Positions 1 to 10,132 of a stretch of DNA of 64,000 nucleotides are shown one piece after another. Position 1 is the stretch's first letter; each line of letters opens with the position of its first letter. A program made the position numbers and the translations under genes. The stretch is taken from positions 1 to 64,000 of the forward strand of contig JAPYWL010000003.1 of assembly GCA_028276365.1 (NCBI GenBank). Reading direction: 5' to 3'. Below the pieces are notes generated by a model. That model was given only the letters and a program-made list of their open reading frames with translations. It was not told the origin of the DNA and did no database searches. The stretch comes from Deltaproteobacteria bacterium (lineage in GTDB: Bacteria; DRYD01).

Positions 1-2976
1 ATAAGTGTAAATAACTAATTTAGTAGATTTAGTAAAAGCATTTAAAAACCTTTTATATATCATATCATACAATCTAAAAGCTTGAAAAGGTAATTTATCT
101 TGATAAAACATTTTTATATCTTCAACATTTAAAGGTTTTGTAATTCTAATAGCTTCATGTGCATGTGATGTATTATCAAAATTTCTATAAACAAATTCTA
201 AATTATTCTTAGCTAAAATTTCTTTTACAATCTCAATACCTAAATTAGAAACCCTATAACTATCAGTTCTATGGTAAGTTATTAAGCCATTTTCGAATAA
301 TTTTTGTAACAAATTCATAGTTTCACTAGAAGATAACTTTAAAACCAAATTAGCAAAGGATAAAATATCAGGAGTATTAAAAGGTGGTAATACTACTTCC
401 TTCTCCGTTTTGTCAACTATCTCAACTTTTAAATTAGCTTTACCTTTTATTTTACAATCAATAAACTGTAAATTTCCAATATTTATATCATTAACTACTG
501 CAAAACTTTTCTTATTAGTATACTCTTTATATCTAGAAACAATCCAGTTAAGTACAGGAGATTGTACCCTTCCCGCACTTAAATTTCTATCATCAAAACT
601 TTCCCTTAAAAAACTGCTTAAACTAAACCCTATCCATCTATCCTCCATTCTCCTAACTAACTGACTATTAACCATATTAAAATCAATACCTTTTAAATTA
701 TTCAAAGCATTAATAACAGCTTTTTTAGTTATTTCATTAAAAGTTATTCTATAAAAAACTTTAGGATTTAATAATTTATAAATATCAAAAGAAATTTTCT
801 CTCCCTCACTATCAGGATCAGTAGCCAATATAACACCATCTACTAAATAACTTATTACTTTTAACTTTTCCAAATACTTAAAAGTACTGAAAATATTATT
901 ACTTCCACAATAAATACACACCTCTTTGTTAGAAGCAAATGATTTATTACAACTTCTACATCTTTTTATAGAACTATAAATTAAAGAACATTTAGTTATT
1001 TCATTATTATCAAATTCAACAATAACATTATATAAATTCAACTTTGTTTTACCATTATCATCATTATCTTTAAAGAAATCATTCTCATCTAAACTTAATT
1101 CAACAACGTGCCCAACTGATGGTACAATAATCAAAATCCCAATAGGAGAAAAAACTTCATAACCATTAAAAAAATCTAATTTAATAACAGAAGGGATCCC
1201 AAACATACTAGCAATCTGCTTAGCTTTAGTAGGGCTTTCCACTATCATTAAATAACTTTTAAAATCAATTACTACACTATTATCAAAATCTTTATTATTA
1301 TTATTAAAATATTTGCTTCTGCTTTCATCTACTTGAAACTTTAATTCATTTAGAATATTCAATTCATTACCATTATTTAATTCATTTTCTTTGATTTCAA
1401 AATTATTAAAATAAGCTAATTTTTTTAATGGTTCTAAAAATACCTCATTATCAAAGATAAAACTAACTCCTTTTGTAATTCCATTAGGAGTTATTCTAGA
1501 ACATCTACCAGAAGCCTGTAAATAAGTCTTTATATCAATAGTATATAAAACCTTATCAATAATAACAAAAGAGCCAATAACTAAGTCTTTATCCATATTT
1601 TTTATATATTCTTTAATCCGTTCTAAAGAAACCATCCTCTTTTTAAAAAACAAATTTGATAAAAATTTCTGAATAGGATAAAGATTTCTATAATTATCTA
1701 AATTATTCAAATCAATTTTCCTTTTAGGAATCCCCCAAAATACCACATATCTTATTTTATAAGGCAAATCCAACCCCCTAGTTAATATACTATAAGGAGA
1801 AGCTACACCTATTAAATAATTAACATTTTCAATATCTTTCTCTAAATCTTGAATTAAATTATATTCTCCTTCTATATAATCCTCACTATTATTAAATTCA
1901 TTTTTTTCTAAATCCAAATCCGAGTCAAAATCCTCTAAATCATTAGTAAAATCTTCTTTTAATAAATCTTCTTCTTCTATAAAATCATCCAAATCATTCT
2001 CATAAATATCTACAAGTTTATCAATATATTTTGCAGTTTTTGAAGTAATAACCTTAGAATTAGGAATAATTTTTTCTAATTCAAGGGCATTCTCCAAAGA
2101 ATTAGTAAAAATAATAGCTCCAGGTCCCATTTTTTCCAATATAAATAACAATTTATTAATATCTCCATCTTTTACAAATATATCCTCTATGTTCCTAACA
2201 AAATTAATACTACTCCCAACATCAAATTTTAATAATTTACTAAATAATATAGTATTTAACCCTCTTTTTAAAGTAGCAGAAGAAATAATAAGAATATTCT
2301 TAGGATAATTCTCTAATTTAGCTTTTTGCTCATCAGTTAAATTAAAGTCCTTATTTTTTACCTCCTTAATAAAATCCTGATCAAAGCCTAAAAGCATTAA
2401 AATCCTATCAGTATTTTTTGAACTTTTGGAAATACTATCTAAATCATCTACAAAAATTATATTAAAAACATTCCTTTTTAACAGCTCAAAATTTCTAGCT
2501 AAAAAATTATTTGTAATAACTAAAAATAAATAATTACCTTGCTCTATTTTAGATATTACTTCATCTTTTATAGATTTTTTTTGATCAGCTAAAAAAAATA
2601 GAAACTTATCTTCTACTAATTCCTTATTATATTTATTTTTTATATAATCCTTAATTTTATTTAAATAATTTTGAAAAATATTAAAAGCCTGTTTTACTAG
2701 TAATTGAGTAGGAAAAATAAGTAAACATTTCTTATCTTTAACAATCGAAAAATACAAAGTTAAAAATATTCCTAAAACAGTTTTTCCTGTACCTGTAGGA
2801 GCTTGAAAAGAAAAAGACATTCCTAAAAATACACGTTTAACATATGTCCTTTGAATAGATTTTAATTTATATCCAAAACAATTTTCAAAAAAATCCTCAA
2901 ATTCTCCAACTTCTTTATCAATAGAACTAAAATCAATAGTATCTTTTATCTCTTCATTATATAAAACATCAATCAT
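1..2976 (-). CDS. rgy: Reverse gyrase, 3' end cut by window edge
   Basis: This is a helicase-topoisomerase fusion that introduces positive supercoils, the hallmark enzyme of hyperthermophiles and many thermophiles. The frame is open for 992 codons from ATG 2976 to base 1, and the C-terminus lies outside the window. The helicase half shows Walker A GTGKT (residues 62-66), motif II VDDLD (176-180) and the family segment LTRGLDLP. The topoisomerase IA half has the Toprim motif TDPDSEGE (719-726), a C-x2-C-x10-C-x2-C zinc finger (Cys673, 676, 687, 690) and active-site Tyr901 in GLITYHRTDS. A TAA stop lies five codons before the ATG, so the usual N-terminal zinc finger is absent. An acidic insertion of about 45-50 residues sits near residues 320-370 of the second helicase domain. 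The tgt gene lies 72 bp upstream. Confidence 0.95.
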   Translation of the reverse strand, partial: MIDVLYNEEIKDTIDFSSIDKEVGEFEDFFENCFGYKLKSIQRTYVKRVFLGMSFSFQAPTGTGKTVLGIFLTLYFSIVKDKKCLLIFPTQLLVKQAFNIFQNYLNKIKDYIKNKYNKELVEDKFLFFLADQKKSIKDEVISKIEQGNYLFLVITNNFLARNFELLKRNVFNIIFVDDLDSISKSSKNTDRILMLLGFDQDFIKEVKNKDFNLTDEQKAKLENYPKNILIISSATLKRGLNTILFSKLLKFDVGSSINFVRNIEDIFVKDGDINKLLFILEKMGPGAIIFTNSLENALELEKIIPNSKVITSKTAKYIDKLVDIYENDLDDFIEEEDLLKEDFTNDLEDFDSDLDLEKNEFNNSEDYIEGEYNLIQDLEKDIENVNYLIGVASPYSILTRGLDLPYKIRYVVFWGIPKRKIDLNNLDNYRNLYPIQKFLSNLFFKKRMVSLERIKEYIKNMDKDLVIGSFVIIDKVLYTIDIKTYLQASGRCSRITPNGITKGVSFIFDNEVFLEPLKKLAYFNNFEIKENELNNGNELNILNELKFQVDESRSKYFNNNNKDFDNSVVIDFKSYLMIVESPTKAKQIASMFGIPSVIKLDFFNGYEVFSPIGILIIVPSVGHVVELSLDENDFFKDNDDNGKTKLNLYNVIVEFDNNEITKCSLIYSSIKRCRSCNKSFASNKEVCIYCGSNNIFSTFKYLEKLKVISYLVDGVILATDPDSEGEKISFDIYKLLNPKVFYRITFNEITKKAVINALNNLKGIDFNMVNSQLVRRMEDRWIGFSLSSFLRESFDDRNLSAGRVQSPVLNWIVSRYKEYTNKKSFAVVNDINIGNLQFIDCKIKGKANLKVEIVDKTEKEVVLPPFNTPDILSFANLVLKLSSSETMNLLQKLFENGLITYHRTDSYRVSNLGIEIVKEILAKNNLEFVYRNFDNTSHAHEAIRITKPLNVEDIKMFYQDKLPFQAFRLYDMIYKRFLNAFTKSTKLVIYTY

Positions 2977-2996
2977 AGTTTTAAAACCTTATATAC

Positions 2997-3032
2997 CAAA
3001 AATTTTTACTACTTCAAAAATTTTTACTACTT
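2997..3032. repeat. 18-bp exact tandem duplication
   Basis: The unit CAAAAATTTTTACTACTT occurs twice in immediate succession (2997-3014 and 3015-3032). It fills much of the gap between the tgt stop codon and the reverse gyrase start. It is one of several short duplications of this kind in the window. Confidence 0.9.
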
Positions 3033-3048
3033 ATAATTTATTTATATA

Positions 3049-4299
3049 TTAATTAAAAAAATCTTTCTTAAATTTTTCATAACTTTTATTAATAATACTT
3101 AATCTTATTTTTTTTAGCAATTCATTATAAAAATATAGATTATGAATAGTTAATAAAGTCATAGCAGAAATCTCATTAGCATTAAATAAATGATTTAAAT
3201 AAGCTACACTATAATTCCTGCAAGTATAACAATTACAATTCTCATCTATAGGTAAATCATACTTTTTTATATCCTTTCCTTTATAAATAGAAGCAGTTAT
3301 ATCTAATGTAAAATTATTCTTATAATTATCCTCATATTTCACAAAAACGGTTCCAGTTCTAGCATATCTTGTAGGAATTATACAATCAAAGGTATCTATT
3401 CCATGCTCAATAGCTATGAATATTTCATTAATAGTACCTATCCCTAAAAGATGTCTAGGTTTATCATCCGGAAAAGATAACCAATTCAATATTTCATATA
3501 AATCTTCTTTAGATCTCCCTAAGGATCCACCTATAGCATAACCATCAAAATCTAAAGACAAAATTTTTTCTAAACTCCATTTCCTTAAATCATAGTAATA
3601 TCCACCTTGAACAATACCATACAAAAATCTTCTATATTCCTTATAATTATCCTTATTTTGAACAAAATACTTAAAAGATCTTTCAGTCCAATAAAAAGAT
3701 CTAAAAGTAGATTCTTTAGTATATTCATAAGAAGCCAATGGAGAAGTACATTCATCTAAAGTTAACAATATATCAGATCCCAATTTTAATTGTATCTCAA
3801 TAGAATTTTCAGGTGTTAATTTAAAAATCTTACCATCTAAATGACTTTTAAAAACAATTCCATCTTCATTCATTAAAGCTAATTTTTCCTTATTATTTGA
3901 TAACTTAGATAACCTATTACTAAGTAAATCAATATTTCTTTTAGAACTGTTAGGAAAAATATTAGCAATTTTACCTACTCTATCTATTAAAGCTTGCCCT
4001 AAACTAAAAGCTTGAAATCCTCCACTATCCGTAAGAATAACACCTTTATAATTCATAAATTTATGTAAACCACCTAAATGATATATAACATCCTCTCCTG
4101 GTTGTAAATGTAAATGATAAGTATTAGAAAAAATAGCTTGAATACCTAAATTTAAAACACTAACACTATCTAAAGCCTTAATAGAACCTAAAGTAGCAAC
4201 AGGTATAAAATTAGGAGTTTCTAAAACACCATTATCAGTTATTATCTTACCTACTCTCATTAATCCATCTTTATACTCTATTTTAAAAAAATCACTCAT
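3049..4299 (-). CDS. tgt: tRNA-guanine (queuine) transglycosylase
   Basis: Tgt exchanges guanine 34 of GUN-anticodon tRNAs for the queuosine precursor preQ1. The 416-residue protein carries TDSGGFQ with the conserved Asp91, the FDCIIPTR segment with the likely nucleophile Asp305, and the zinc site C355-x-C357-x2-C360 with His386 in TIHN. It is longer than the usual 370-380 residues because about 35 extra residues lie near 110-145, between the SGGFQ and GVTF-like regions. A weak Shine-Dalgarno AAGGA precedes the ATG. It lies between an O-antigen-ligase-like gene and reverse gyrase; no other queuosine genes are in the window. Confidence 0.95.
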   Translation of the reverse strand: MSDFFKIEYKDGLMRVGKIITDNGVLETPNFIPVATLGSIKALDSVSVLNLGIQAIFSNTYHLHLQPGEDVIYHLGGLHKFMNYKGVILTDSGGFQAFSLGQALIDRVGKIANIFPNSSKRNIDLLSNRLSKLSNNKEKLALMNEDGIVFKSHLDGKIFKLTPENSIEIQLKLGSDILLTLDECTSPLASYEYTKESTFRSFYWTERSFKYFVQNKDNYKEYRRFLYGIVQGGYYYDLRKWSLEKILSLDFDGYAIGGSLGRSKEDLYEILNWLSFPDDKPRHLLGIGTINEIFIAIEHGIDTFDCIIPTRYARTGTVFVKYEDNYKNNFTLDITASIYKGKDIKKYDLPIDENCNCYTCRNYSVAYLNHLFNANEISAMTLLTIHNLYFYNELLKKIRLSIINKSYEKFKKDFFN

Positions 4300-4310
4300 T
4301 TTTTAAATCC

Positions 4311-4347
4311 TTATTTACTACTTTTTTATTTACTATTTTATTTACTA
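4311..4347. repeat. Three spaced copies of TTATTTACTA
   Basis: The 10-mer TTATTTACTA occurs at 4311-4320, 4326-4335 and 4338-4347. The array lies between tgt and the upstream O-antigen-ligase-like gene, and the last copy overlaps that gene's stop codon. Function is unknown; it belongs to the same class of short junction repeats as those at 2997 and 23692. Confidence 0.75.
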
Positions 4348-6965
4348 TATTTTTTATAAAGCTTAAGAAAATAATTAGAGTAATAAGGATTATAATAAAT
4401 AAACTTTTTAACATTATAAATCTGAGCTAATACAGAATACATTTCAGTTTTAATAACATTAAAATCTTCTTCATCCTTTTTCGTTTTTACAATATAATAA
4501 GCTATATTATAAGCAGAATTAAGATCATCCAAATATAATAAAGACATAACAGTATAATAAACAGAAATAACATCAAATTTATCACTTTTACTAAATAAAT
4601 TTATTGATTGCCTAAAATAAAATTGATTACTTACATTTTTTATTTTTAAATAATACTTCCCCAAAATATAACTAATAATACCCCCCTTTATATAAATAGT
4701 TTTATTATCAACAACAGATAAATCATATAAAACTAAAGGTTTATATAATATTTCAAAAACTCTTTTGCAATTATAAATATTGTTTCTATTATTTTCAATA
4801 AGTAAACATTTATTAAAATCTGGTTCTATATAATAACTATAAGCTTCTAAAATAACACCATAGAAATTAGGTTTTCTCACATCCATCAGATATGATAACT
4901 CATTTAATGGATAAATATTTTCAAAAATATTTTTAAATAATCTTAAAGAATATAATTCTTTCTCATTTAATAATTGTTCATAATAATAAGTTTTAGCAAT
5001 TAATAGATAAATATCAGGATAATTATATTTATCGTAAAGCAATGCTTTTTTAAGAATAAATCTAGTATTATTAAGCAAATCCAACATTTGCTTTTTATTT
5101 TTTTGTAATTCTAATTTAAAATTTTTATCATTTTTCACAGAATTATATAAATTATATTTAATCTCAAATTCCTGAAGATAAGAATAAGCTAAAGAAAGAT
5201 AAGCATTGATATTATATTTTGAAATTTTCAAAGCCATTTTATTATAAATTTCAGAATTAACATAATCCCCTTTAGCTCTATAAAACTCTGCCAAAGTAAT
5301 ATACTTAGAAGAAGATTTAAATGAGAAATTTATAATTTTATGGTAATATAAAATCGCTTGATCTAAATTAGAAGAATCATTAGCTAATCTATCCAAATAA
5401 TAAGCTTTTAATTCTTTATAAGAAAATATAAGAGAAAAAATAAGTCCAACTAAACTTAAAATAAAAAATAAAATCCTAAGTAAATTATTCATTTCATAAG
5501 AAAAATTAGCTTTAACATTAATTTCATTATTAATAAAATCAATACTACCCAAATTAATTGCAAATAATACAAAAAAAGTAATTAAAATAAACGCAAACTT
5601 AAAATCAACATCAAAAGCAATATGAATCATAGACTGTACTAAACCTATAGAAATCCCTGAACTTAAAATAATTACATTTAAATTTCTTAAATCTCTAAAA
5701 TTTTCTTTTATATCTTTATCATTAGAATTAACATCTTCTTGAGATATATAATCTATTAACTTATCAATTTTTTCTTTTATAAGCTTAAAATCTAAATTAC
5801 TAACAAACTTACTATAATAAAAAGCAACTCTAAAAATAAAAAATAAAAAAATAAAAATTAAATAAATGACCCCTAAAAATCCAACTTCAGATAATATTTT
5901 TAAATAATAATTATGAGGATCTTTAGAATAAAAATAGAAAGCAGATTGATAAAGTGGATAAGTTTTAGAAAAATTATATAAACCACACCCAAAAGGAAAT
6001 TCCTTAGCAATAGAAAAAGAAGCTAAATAAAAATCAATTCTAGCTAAGACAGTATTGGATAACATAGATAGAACATTTTTAAAAGATAAAACTAAATTTT
6101 TTACAAAATTTTTATCTAATATAAATTGTAAAATCAAAATAAAAATAACAAAACTAACACTAATAGAAATAAAAATAATAGTCCTTCTTTCTAATTTTAT
6201 ATCCTTTAAGTTAATATAAATTTTCCTAAATATTTTAAAAATTCCAAAATAAAGAGGTAAAGAGACTAAGAAAGATAAAATAGCAGCTTTAGATCCCGAA
6301 AACAATAAAGCAACTATAGCAAATAAAAAAGCTAAAAAAAATAATACCGCCTTATAATATTCCCTATAAACCAAAGATAAAATAGTCAAAGAAAATGGGA
6401 TAGGTAATAAAATTAAAAGATAACCAGCAAAAGCATTCTTTTGATAAAAAAAAGACATCCAAGAACTATTAGGCGGCATCCCTAAATTCACAAATATCGC
6501 TATAAATATCAGTAAAATCAACAATATAACCAAAAATAAATTAAAATTATAGAAAAATCCATCCTTATCCTCTATAAAATTAAAAATATTATAGCCAAAT
6601 ATCATAAATAACAAAATTAAAAAAATTATAATAAATTCTCTAATACTATCAAATACTTCAATAGAGAAAAAGAAAGTAGATATAAAACTTACAAAAAGTA
6701 ACCCTAAAAAACCTAAAATCTCTATATTAATTCTTAACTTATTTCCAGAAAAAACTAAAAAAAATAGAACAGGTAAAGCAAGGAAAGAAATAATAAAAAT
6801 ATACAGATATTGCTCATAAGAATACAAACCAGCAGCTATAAAAAAATCTTGAAAAAATTTAATCCCAAAAAACTTAAATAAATCCAAAAACCACAAAATA
6901 TATCCTAAACTTAATAAAATAATTAAACTCCAAATACCACTTTTTAATAATTTATCTTTTATCAT
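4338..6965 (-). CDS. O-antigen ligase / polymerase-like membrane protein with TPR tail
   Basis: The 875-residue protein has about ten hydrophobic segments in its first 500 residues and the Wzy_C / WaaL-type signature DPHNYYLKILSEVGFLG near residue 350. That signature is typical of enzymes that polymerise O-antigen or transfer it to lipid A core in the inner membrane. The soluble remainder from about residue 530 contains TPR-like helices. This two-part form is common in O-antigen-ligase-family proteins that may also glycosylate proteins. An AAGGGTAAG stretch just upstream can serve as Shine-Dalgarno. The small membrane gene at 6972 lies 6 bp upstream, so the two are probably co-transcribed. 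Ligase versus polymerase cannot be decided here. Confidence 0.75.
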   Translation of the reverse strand: MIKDKLLKSGIWSLIILLSLGYILWFLDLFKFFGIKFFQDFFIAAGLYSYEQYLYIFIISFLALPVLFFLVFSGNKLRINIEILGFLGLLFVSFISTFFFSIEVFDSIREFIIIFLILLFMIFGYNIFNFIEDKDGFFYNFNLFLVILLILLIFIAIFVNLGMPPNSSWMSFFYQKNAFAGYLLILLPIPFSLTILSLVYREYYKAVLFFLAFLFAIVALLFSGSKAAILSFLVSLPLYFGIFKIFRKIYINLKDIKLERRTIIFISISVSFVIFILILQFILDKNFVKNLVLSFKNVLSMLSNTVLARIDFYLASFSIAKEFPFGCGLYNFSKTYPLYQSAFYFYSKDPHNYYLKILSEVGFLGVIYLIFIFLFFIFRVAFYYSKFVSNLDFKLIKEKIDKLIDYISQEDVNSNDKDIKENFRDLRNLNVIILSSGISIGLVQSMIHIAFDVDFKFAFILITFFVLFAINLGSIDFINNEINVKANFSYEMNNLLRILFFILSLVGLIFSLIFSYKELKAYYLDRLANDSSNLDQAILYYHKIINFSFKSSSKYITLAEFYRAKGDYVNSEIYNKMALKISKYNINAYLSLAYSYLQEFEIKYNLYNSVKNDKNFKLELQKNKKQMLDLLNNTRFILKKALLYDKYNYPDIYLLIAKTYYYEQLLNEKELYSLRLFKNIFENIYPLNELSYLMDVRKPNFYGVILEAYSYYIEPDFNKCLLIENNRNNIYNCKRVFEILYKPLVLYDLSVVDNKTIYIKGGIISYILGKYYLKIKNVSNQFYFRQSINLFSKSDKFDVISVYYTVMSLLYLDDLNSAYNIAYYIVKTKKDEEDFNVIKTEMYSVLAQIYNVKKFIYYNPYYSNYFLKLYKKYSK

Positions 6966-6971
6966 TAAAAC

Positions 6972-7133
6972 TTACCCTTTAGCTTGCTTAATTATTTTAT
7001 CAGCCTCTTTTATTAATTCTTTTATCTGAATAACTTCCTCATCTTCTTCTTGATCAAAAACATATAAAACAAAACCAACTAAGGAAATAACTATACCAAC
7101 TAACATTAAAGTTTTTCCTATTTTTTCCTTCAT
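6972..7133 (-). CDS. Small single-pass membrane protein (53 aa)
   Basis: A short frame starts at ATG 7133 behind a good Shine-Dalgarno (AGAGGTGA) and ends at TAA 6972, just before the O-antigen-ligase-like gene. The product begins MKEKIGKTLM and has one hydrophobic segment (about residues 8-26), an acidic patch QEEDEE, and an amphipathic lysine/glutamate-rich C-terminal helix. I do not recognise a family. Its placement suggests a small membrane partner of the downstream glycan enzyme, which is inference only. Confidence 0.65.
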   Translation of the reverse strand: MKEKIGKTLMLVGIVISLVGFVLYVFDQEEDEEVIQIKELIKEADKIIKQAKG

Positions 7134-7205
7134 ATTTTCACCTCTTACTAAAATACTTAAAAATTACTAAATATAAAAACTTCTTTGAAATTAGGATATC
7201 AATTT

Positions 7206-8522
7206 TTAAGAAAAACTAGATCTATGTTGCATCTCTTGAATTATTTCTTCATAAATCTTTTCTTTATTTTTTCTTCGTAGATCTCTCTTAGAAGGATAAT
7301 CAAGATTAACTTTAGAATTATTACCTTCCCAAAGTAAAGCAGCAACTCCATCTAACTGATCCTTCATTTCCTGACAATATGGACAAGTTCTATAATCATG
7401 CGGAGAATCAGAATGCTTAGGTTCAGGATACATAAATATTTTACCTTCATAATTCCTTAAAATTACTCTACTATCAGACATAGAAATAACATAATTAGGC
7501 ATAACAGGAATCTTACCCCCCCCACCAGGAGCATCCACTACAAAATAAGGATTAGCTAATCCCGAAGTATGACCTCTTAAAAACTCCATTATTTCTATTC
7601 CTTTAGAAACCCTAGTTCTAAAATGCTCTAAGCCCTCAGTTAAATCACATTGATAGATATAGTAAGGCCTACATCTATTTTTTAATAATAATTGAAATAA
7701 TTTTTTCATAACAAATGGACAATCATTAACACCTCTTAATAAAACAGTCTGATTCCCCAAAACTACTCCCGCATCAGCTAGCATATTTAAAGCTCTAGAG
7801 GAATATTTAGTTATCTCTTTAGGATGATTAAAGTGAGTATTTAAATAAATAGGATGATATTTTTTAAGAATATTAACTAATTTTTCCGTAATTCTCATAG
7901 GATTAGTTACAGGCATCCTAGAACCTAATCTTATAATTTCTACATGCTCAATAGATCTTAAACCTTGTAAAATTTTTTCAATTTTCTCATCACTTAAAGA
8001 AAGTGAATCCCCTCCCGAAACAACTATATCCCTTATTTCTTTATGTTTTTTTATATATTCCAACCCCATTTCTATTTGAGACCAAGGTGTAGGTCTATAA
8101 CTTACCATTCTACTCCTTGTACAATGCCTACAATAAACAGAACATCTATCAGTAACTAAAAATAATACTCTATCAGGATATCTATGAACTACTCCAGGAA
8201 CAGGCATATCTACATCTTCTGCTAAAGGATCTTCCAAATCAAATGTAGACTTCTCTAATTCATAAATAATAGGAACTGCTTGTCTTCTTATAGGATCGTT
8301 AATATCATTAGGATCCATTAGTAATGCATAATACGGTGTAATTCCCATTGTAAAAATTTCACCTAATCCCTCTTTAATAGCTCTTTCTTCTTCATTAGTA
8401 ACATTAATTATTTTTTTAAGCTTTTCTAAAGTAGTTATTCTATTTTGAGTTTGCCAATGAAAATCTTCAAATTGCTCTTGAGTAACATCTTTCCACATTT
8501 CTATTTCTGTCCAATGTCTCAT
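7206..8522 (-). CDS. kamA: L-lysine 2,3-aminomutase (radical SAM, PLP)
   Basis: KamA interconverts L-lysine and beta-lysine with a radical-SAM iron-sulfur cluster and pyridoxal phosphate. The cluster motif is C127-x3-C131-x2-C134. Asp293, Asp330 and Lys337 in PGGGGK fall at the same numbers as the lysine-binding aspartates and PLP lysine of the Clostridium subterminale enzyme. At 438 residues it is full length, with a short basic C-terminal tail. A strong Shine-Dalgarno AAAGGAGG precedes the start. An eight-G run encodes the PLP loop and is in frame. Roles in the family include lysine catabolism and the beta-lysine compatible solute pathway; no downstream genes of either are adjacent. Confidence 0.95.
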   Translation of the reverse strand: MRHWTEIEMWKDVTQEQFEDFHWQTQNRITTLEKLKKIINVTNEEERAIKEGLGEIFTMGITPYYALLMDPNDINDPIRRQAVPIIYELEKSTFDLEDPLAEDVDMPVPGVVHRYPDRVLFLVTDRCSVYCRHCTRSRMVSYRPTPWSQIEMGLEYIKKHKEIRDIVVSGGDSLSLSDEKIEKILQGLRSIEHVEIIRLGSRMPVTNPMRITEKLVNILKKYHPIYLNTHFNHPKEITKYSSRALNMLADAGVVLGNQTVLLRGVNDCPFVMKKLFQLLLKNRCRPYYIYQCDLTEGLEHFRTRVSKGIEIMEFLRGHTSGLANPYFVVDAPGGGGKIPVMPNYVISMSDSRVILRNYEGKIFMYPEPKHSDSPHDYRTCPYCQEMKDQLDGVAALLWEGNNSKVNLDYPSKRDLRRKNKEKIYEEIIQEMQHRSSFS

Positions 8523-8537
8523 TTCCTTTTACCTCCT

Positions 8538-10121
8538 TTACTTAACTAATTCTCTTATTTGATTATAATTAAAATCAAAATCTAAATCTAAATTATAAAT
8601 AACTTTATTTAAAATTTTATAATTAATTAAAGCTAAATCATGTAAAACTAAATTAGGTTCAAAAAATATACTATTCTCAATAATTTTCAATGCTCTATCA
8701 TACTCCCCTATCAAAACACTAGCAGCATAAAAATATAATCTACTTTCAGTAAACCCTGGATTTGAGCTAACCGAGCCTCTAAAATAATTATAAGCTAAAT
8801 CAAAGCGCTTAATAACAAAATAATACAACCCTGCTAAAAACCAATAAAAACCATTATTAGGATCATTATCTATTAATTTATTTATTCTATTTATACTATC
8901 TTCAAAATTCATTTGATTATCATCAACTAACAAATTCTTATACTTAATATAATCCAAAAAATTAATAATAACTTTACTTAAAGGAATAAATCCCAAAGTT
9001 TTAATAAAATTCTCATAACTTTTATCTCCAAAACTCCATAAAATTACTTTATATAAAACATTTTTAGAATAAATTAAATCACAAATTTTAAAAACGTTAT
9101 ACTCATTAAATTCTTTATATTCATTTACTTCAAAATCTTTAGAAAAGAAATTTAATATTTTTTCATATAATAAATCAATCTCATTTTTAATAATCTCAAA
9201 TAAATTTAGTCTATAATTTCTTATAGCAATTAATAACTGTAAAACATAGTGCAAATATTCCTTATTATTTTCTATAATTATATCAGCAATAGAAATAATT
9301 CTCGGTAAAAAATCCAATATAAAATAATTTTCCTTAGAATTAAAAACTAAAGACAAAGCTAAAATCAATAAAACAATAGAAAACTTTGGTAAAAATTGAT
9401 CTTCATAATTACTAAAAATCTTATCTAAACACTTAACAAAACTTTCATAATCATTTGAATAAAAACTAATAATAAGTCCATCAAATAAGATAATTTTATA
9501 TAAAACATCCAAATCTGAACCTATATTTTTAATTGATTCTTTAAAATCAATGCTATCTTTTTCAAAATTAGAAGGATCTAATAAATCAATTATTAAAAAA
9601 ATATCTTCCTTAGCTTTATCTAAATTGTTTAATAAAAAAGCAAAAATAGATCTTAAATAATAAAACTCAAAATCACTTATATTCTCTAATCTATCAAAAT
9701 AATTTATTGCATTAATAAAATCATTATTGAACAATAAATCAAGTATTTTTAAGAAATCATCTGAGAATTTAATAACATCAAAAATTCCATTTTCCCTTAA
9801 AATTGTCATATTATTACTATTATTATTAATATCATAATTAGAGCTAATAAATTTTTCATAAATAGCATCCATAACCTTAGGAAAAAACCAAAAAAATAAT
9901 AAAGGATTAATAAAAAAAACTGGAAAATAATACCTTACCTTTAAAGGTAAATAAATTTTAAAAACTTTATCAATATTTGTAACTTTTCTACAAATCCTAC
10001 ATTTACAATCTTTATTATGTTCAATATTATTAGCTATTTCTATTATTTTTTCAGATTCCACTTCTATAAGATTAGCCTTTAAATTATCTAAAATTTTTAA
10101 TCCATAAATTAAATTTCCCAT
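8538..10121 (-). CDS. TPR-type helical protein with N-terminal cysteine cluster and one membrane segment
   Basis: This 527-residue protein is unrecognised. Near residues 36-46 it has the cysteine cluster CKCRICRK, followed by one hydrophobic segment (about 63-85, rich in Phe). A long, mostly helical region then ends in clear TPR-like repeats from about residue 420 (ASVLIGEYDRALKIIENSI). That suggests a membrane-anchored scaffold with a possible metal site on one side. Shine-Dalgarno AAGGAGG precedes the ATG. It lies between hslU and kamA with gaps of 11-15 bp, consistent with one operon. Confidence 0.6.
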   Translation of the reverse strand: MGNLIYGLKILDNLKANLIEVESEKIIEIANNIEHNKDCKCRICRKVTNIDKVFKIYLPLKVRYYFPVFFINPLLFFWFFPKVMDAIYEKFISSNYDINNNSNNMTILRENGIFDVIKFSDDFLKILDLLFNNDFINAINYFDRLENISDFEFYYLRSIFAFLLNNLDKAKEDIFLIIDLLDPSNFEKDSIDFKESIKNIGSDLDVLYKIILFDGLIISFYSNDYESFVKCLDKIFSNYEDQFLPKFSIVLLILALSLVFNSKENYFILDFLPRIISIADIIIENNKEYLHYVLQLLIAIRNYRLNLFEIIKNEIDLLYEKILNFFSKDFEVNEYKEFNEYNVFKICDLIYSKNVLYKVILWSFGDKSYENFIKTLGFIPLSKVIINFLDYIKYKNLLVDDNQMNFEDSINRINKLIDNDPNNGFYWFLAGLYYFVIKRFDLAYNYFRGSVSSNPGFTESRLYFYAASVLIGEYDRALKIIENSIFFEPNLVLHDLALINYKILNKVIYNLDLDFDFNYNQIRELVK

Positions 10122-10132
10122 AAATAGCCTCC

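Noticed and set aside
410-664. Plus-strand frame of 84 codons opposite reverse gyrase
   Set aside because: It lies wholly antisense to the conserved topoisomerase domain, has no ribosome site and no family resemblance.
7511-7520. Eight-G run in kamA as a second phase-variable site
   Set aside because: It encodes the conserved PLP loop PGGGGK and keeps the frame; it is explained by coding constraint.
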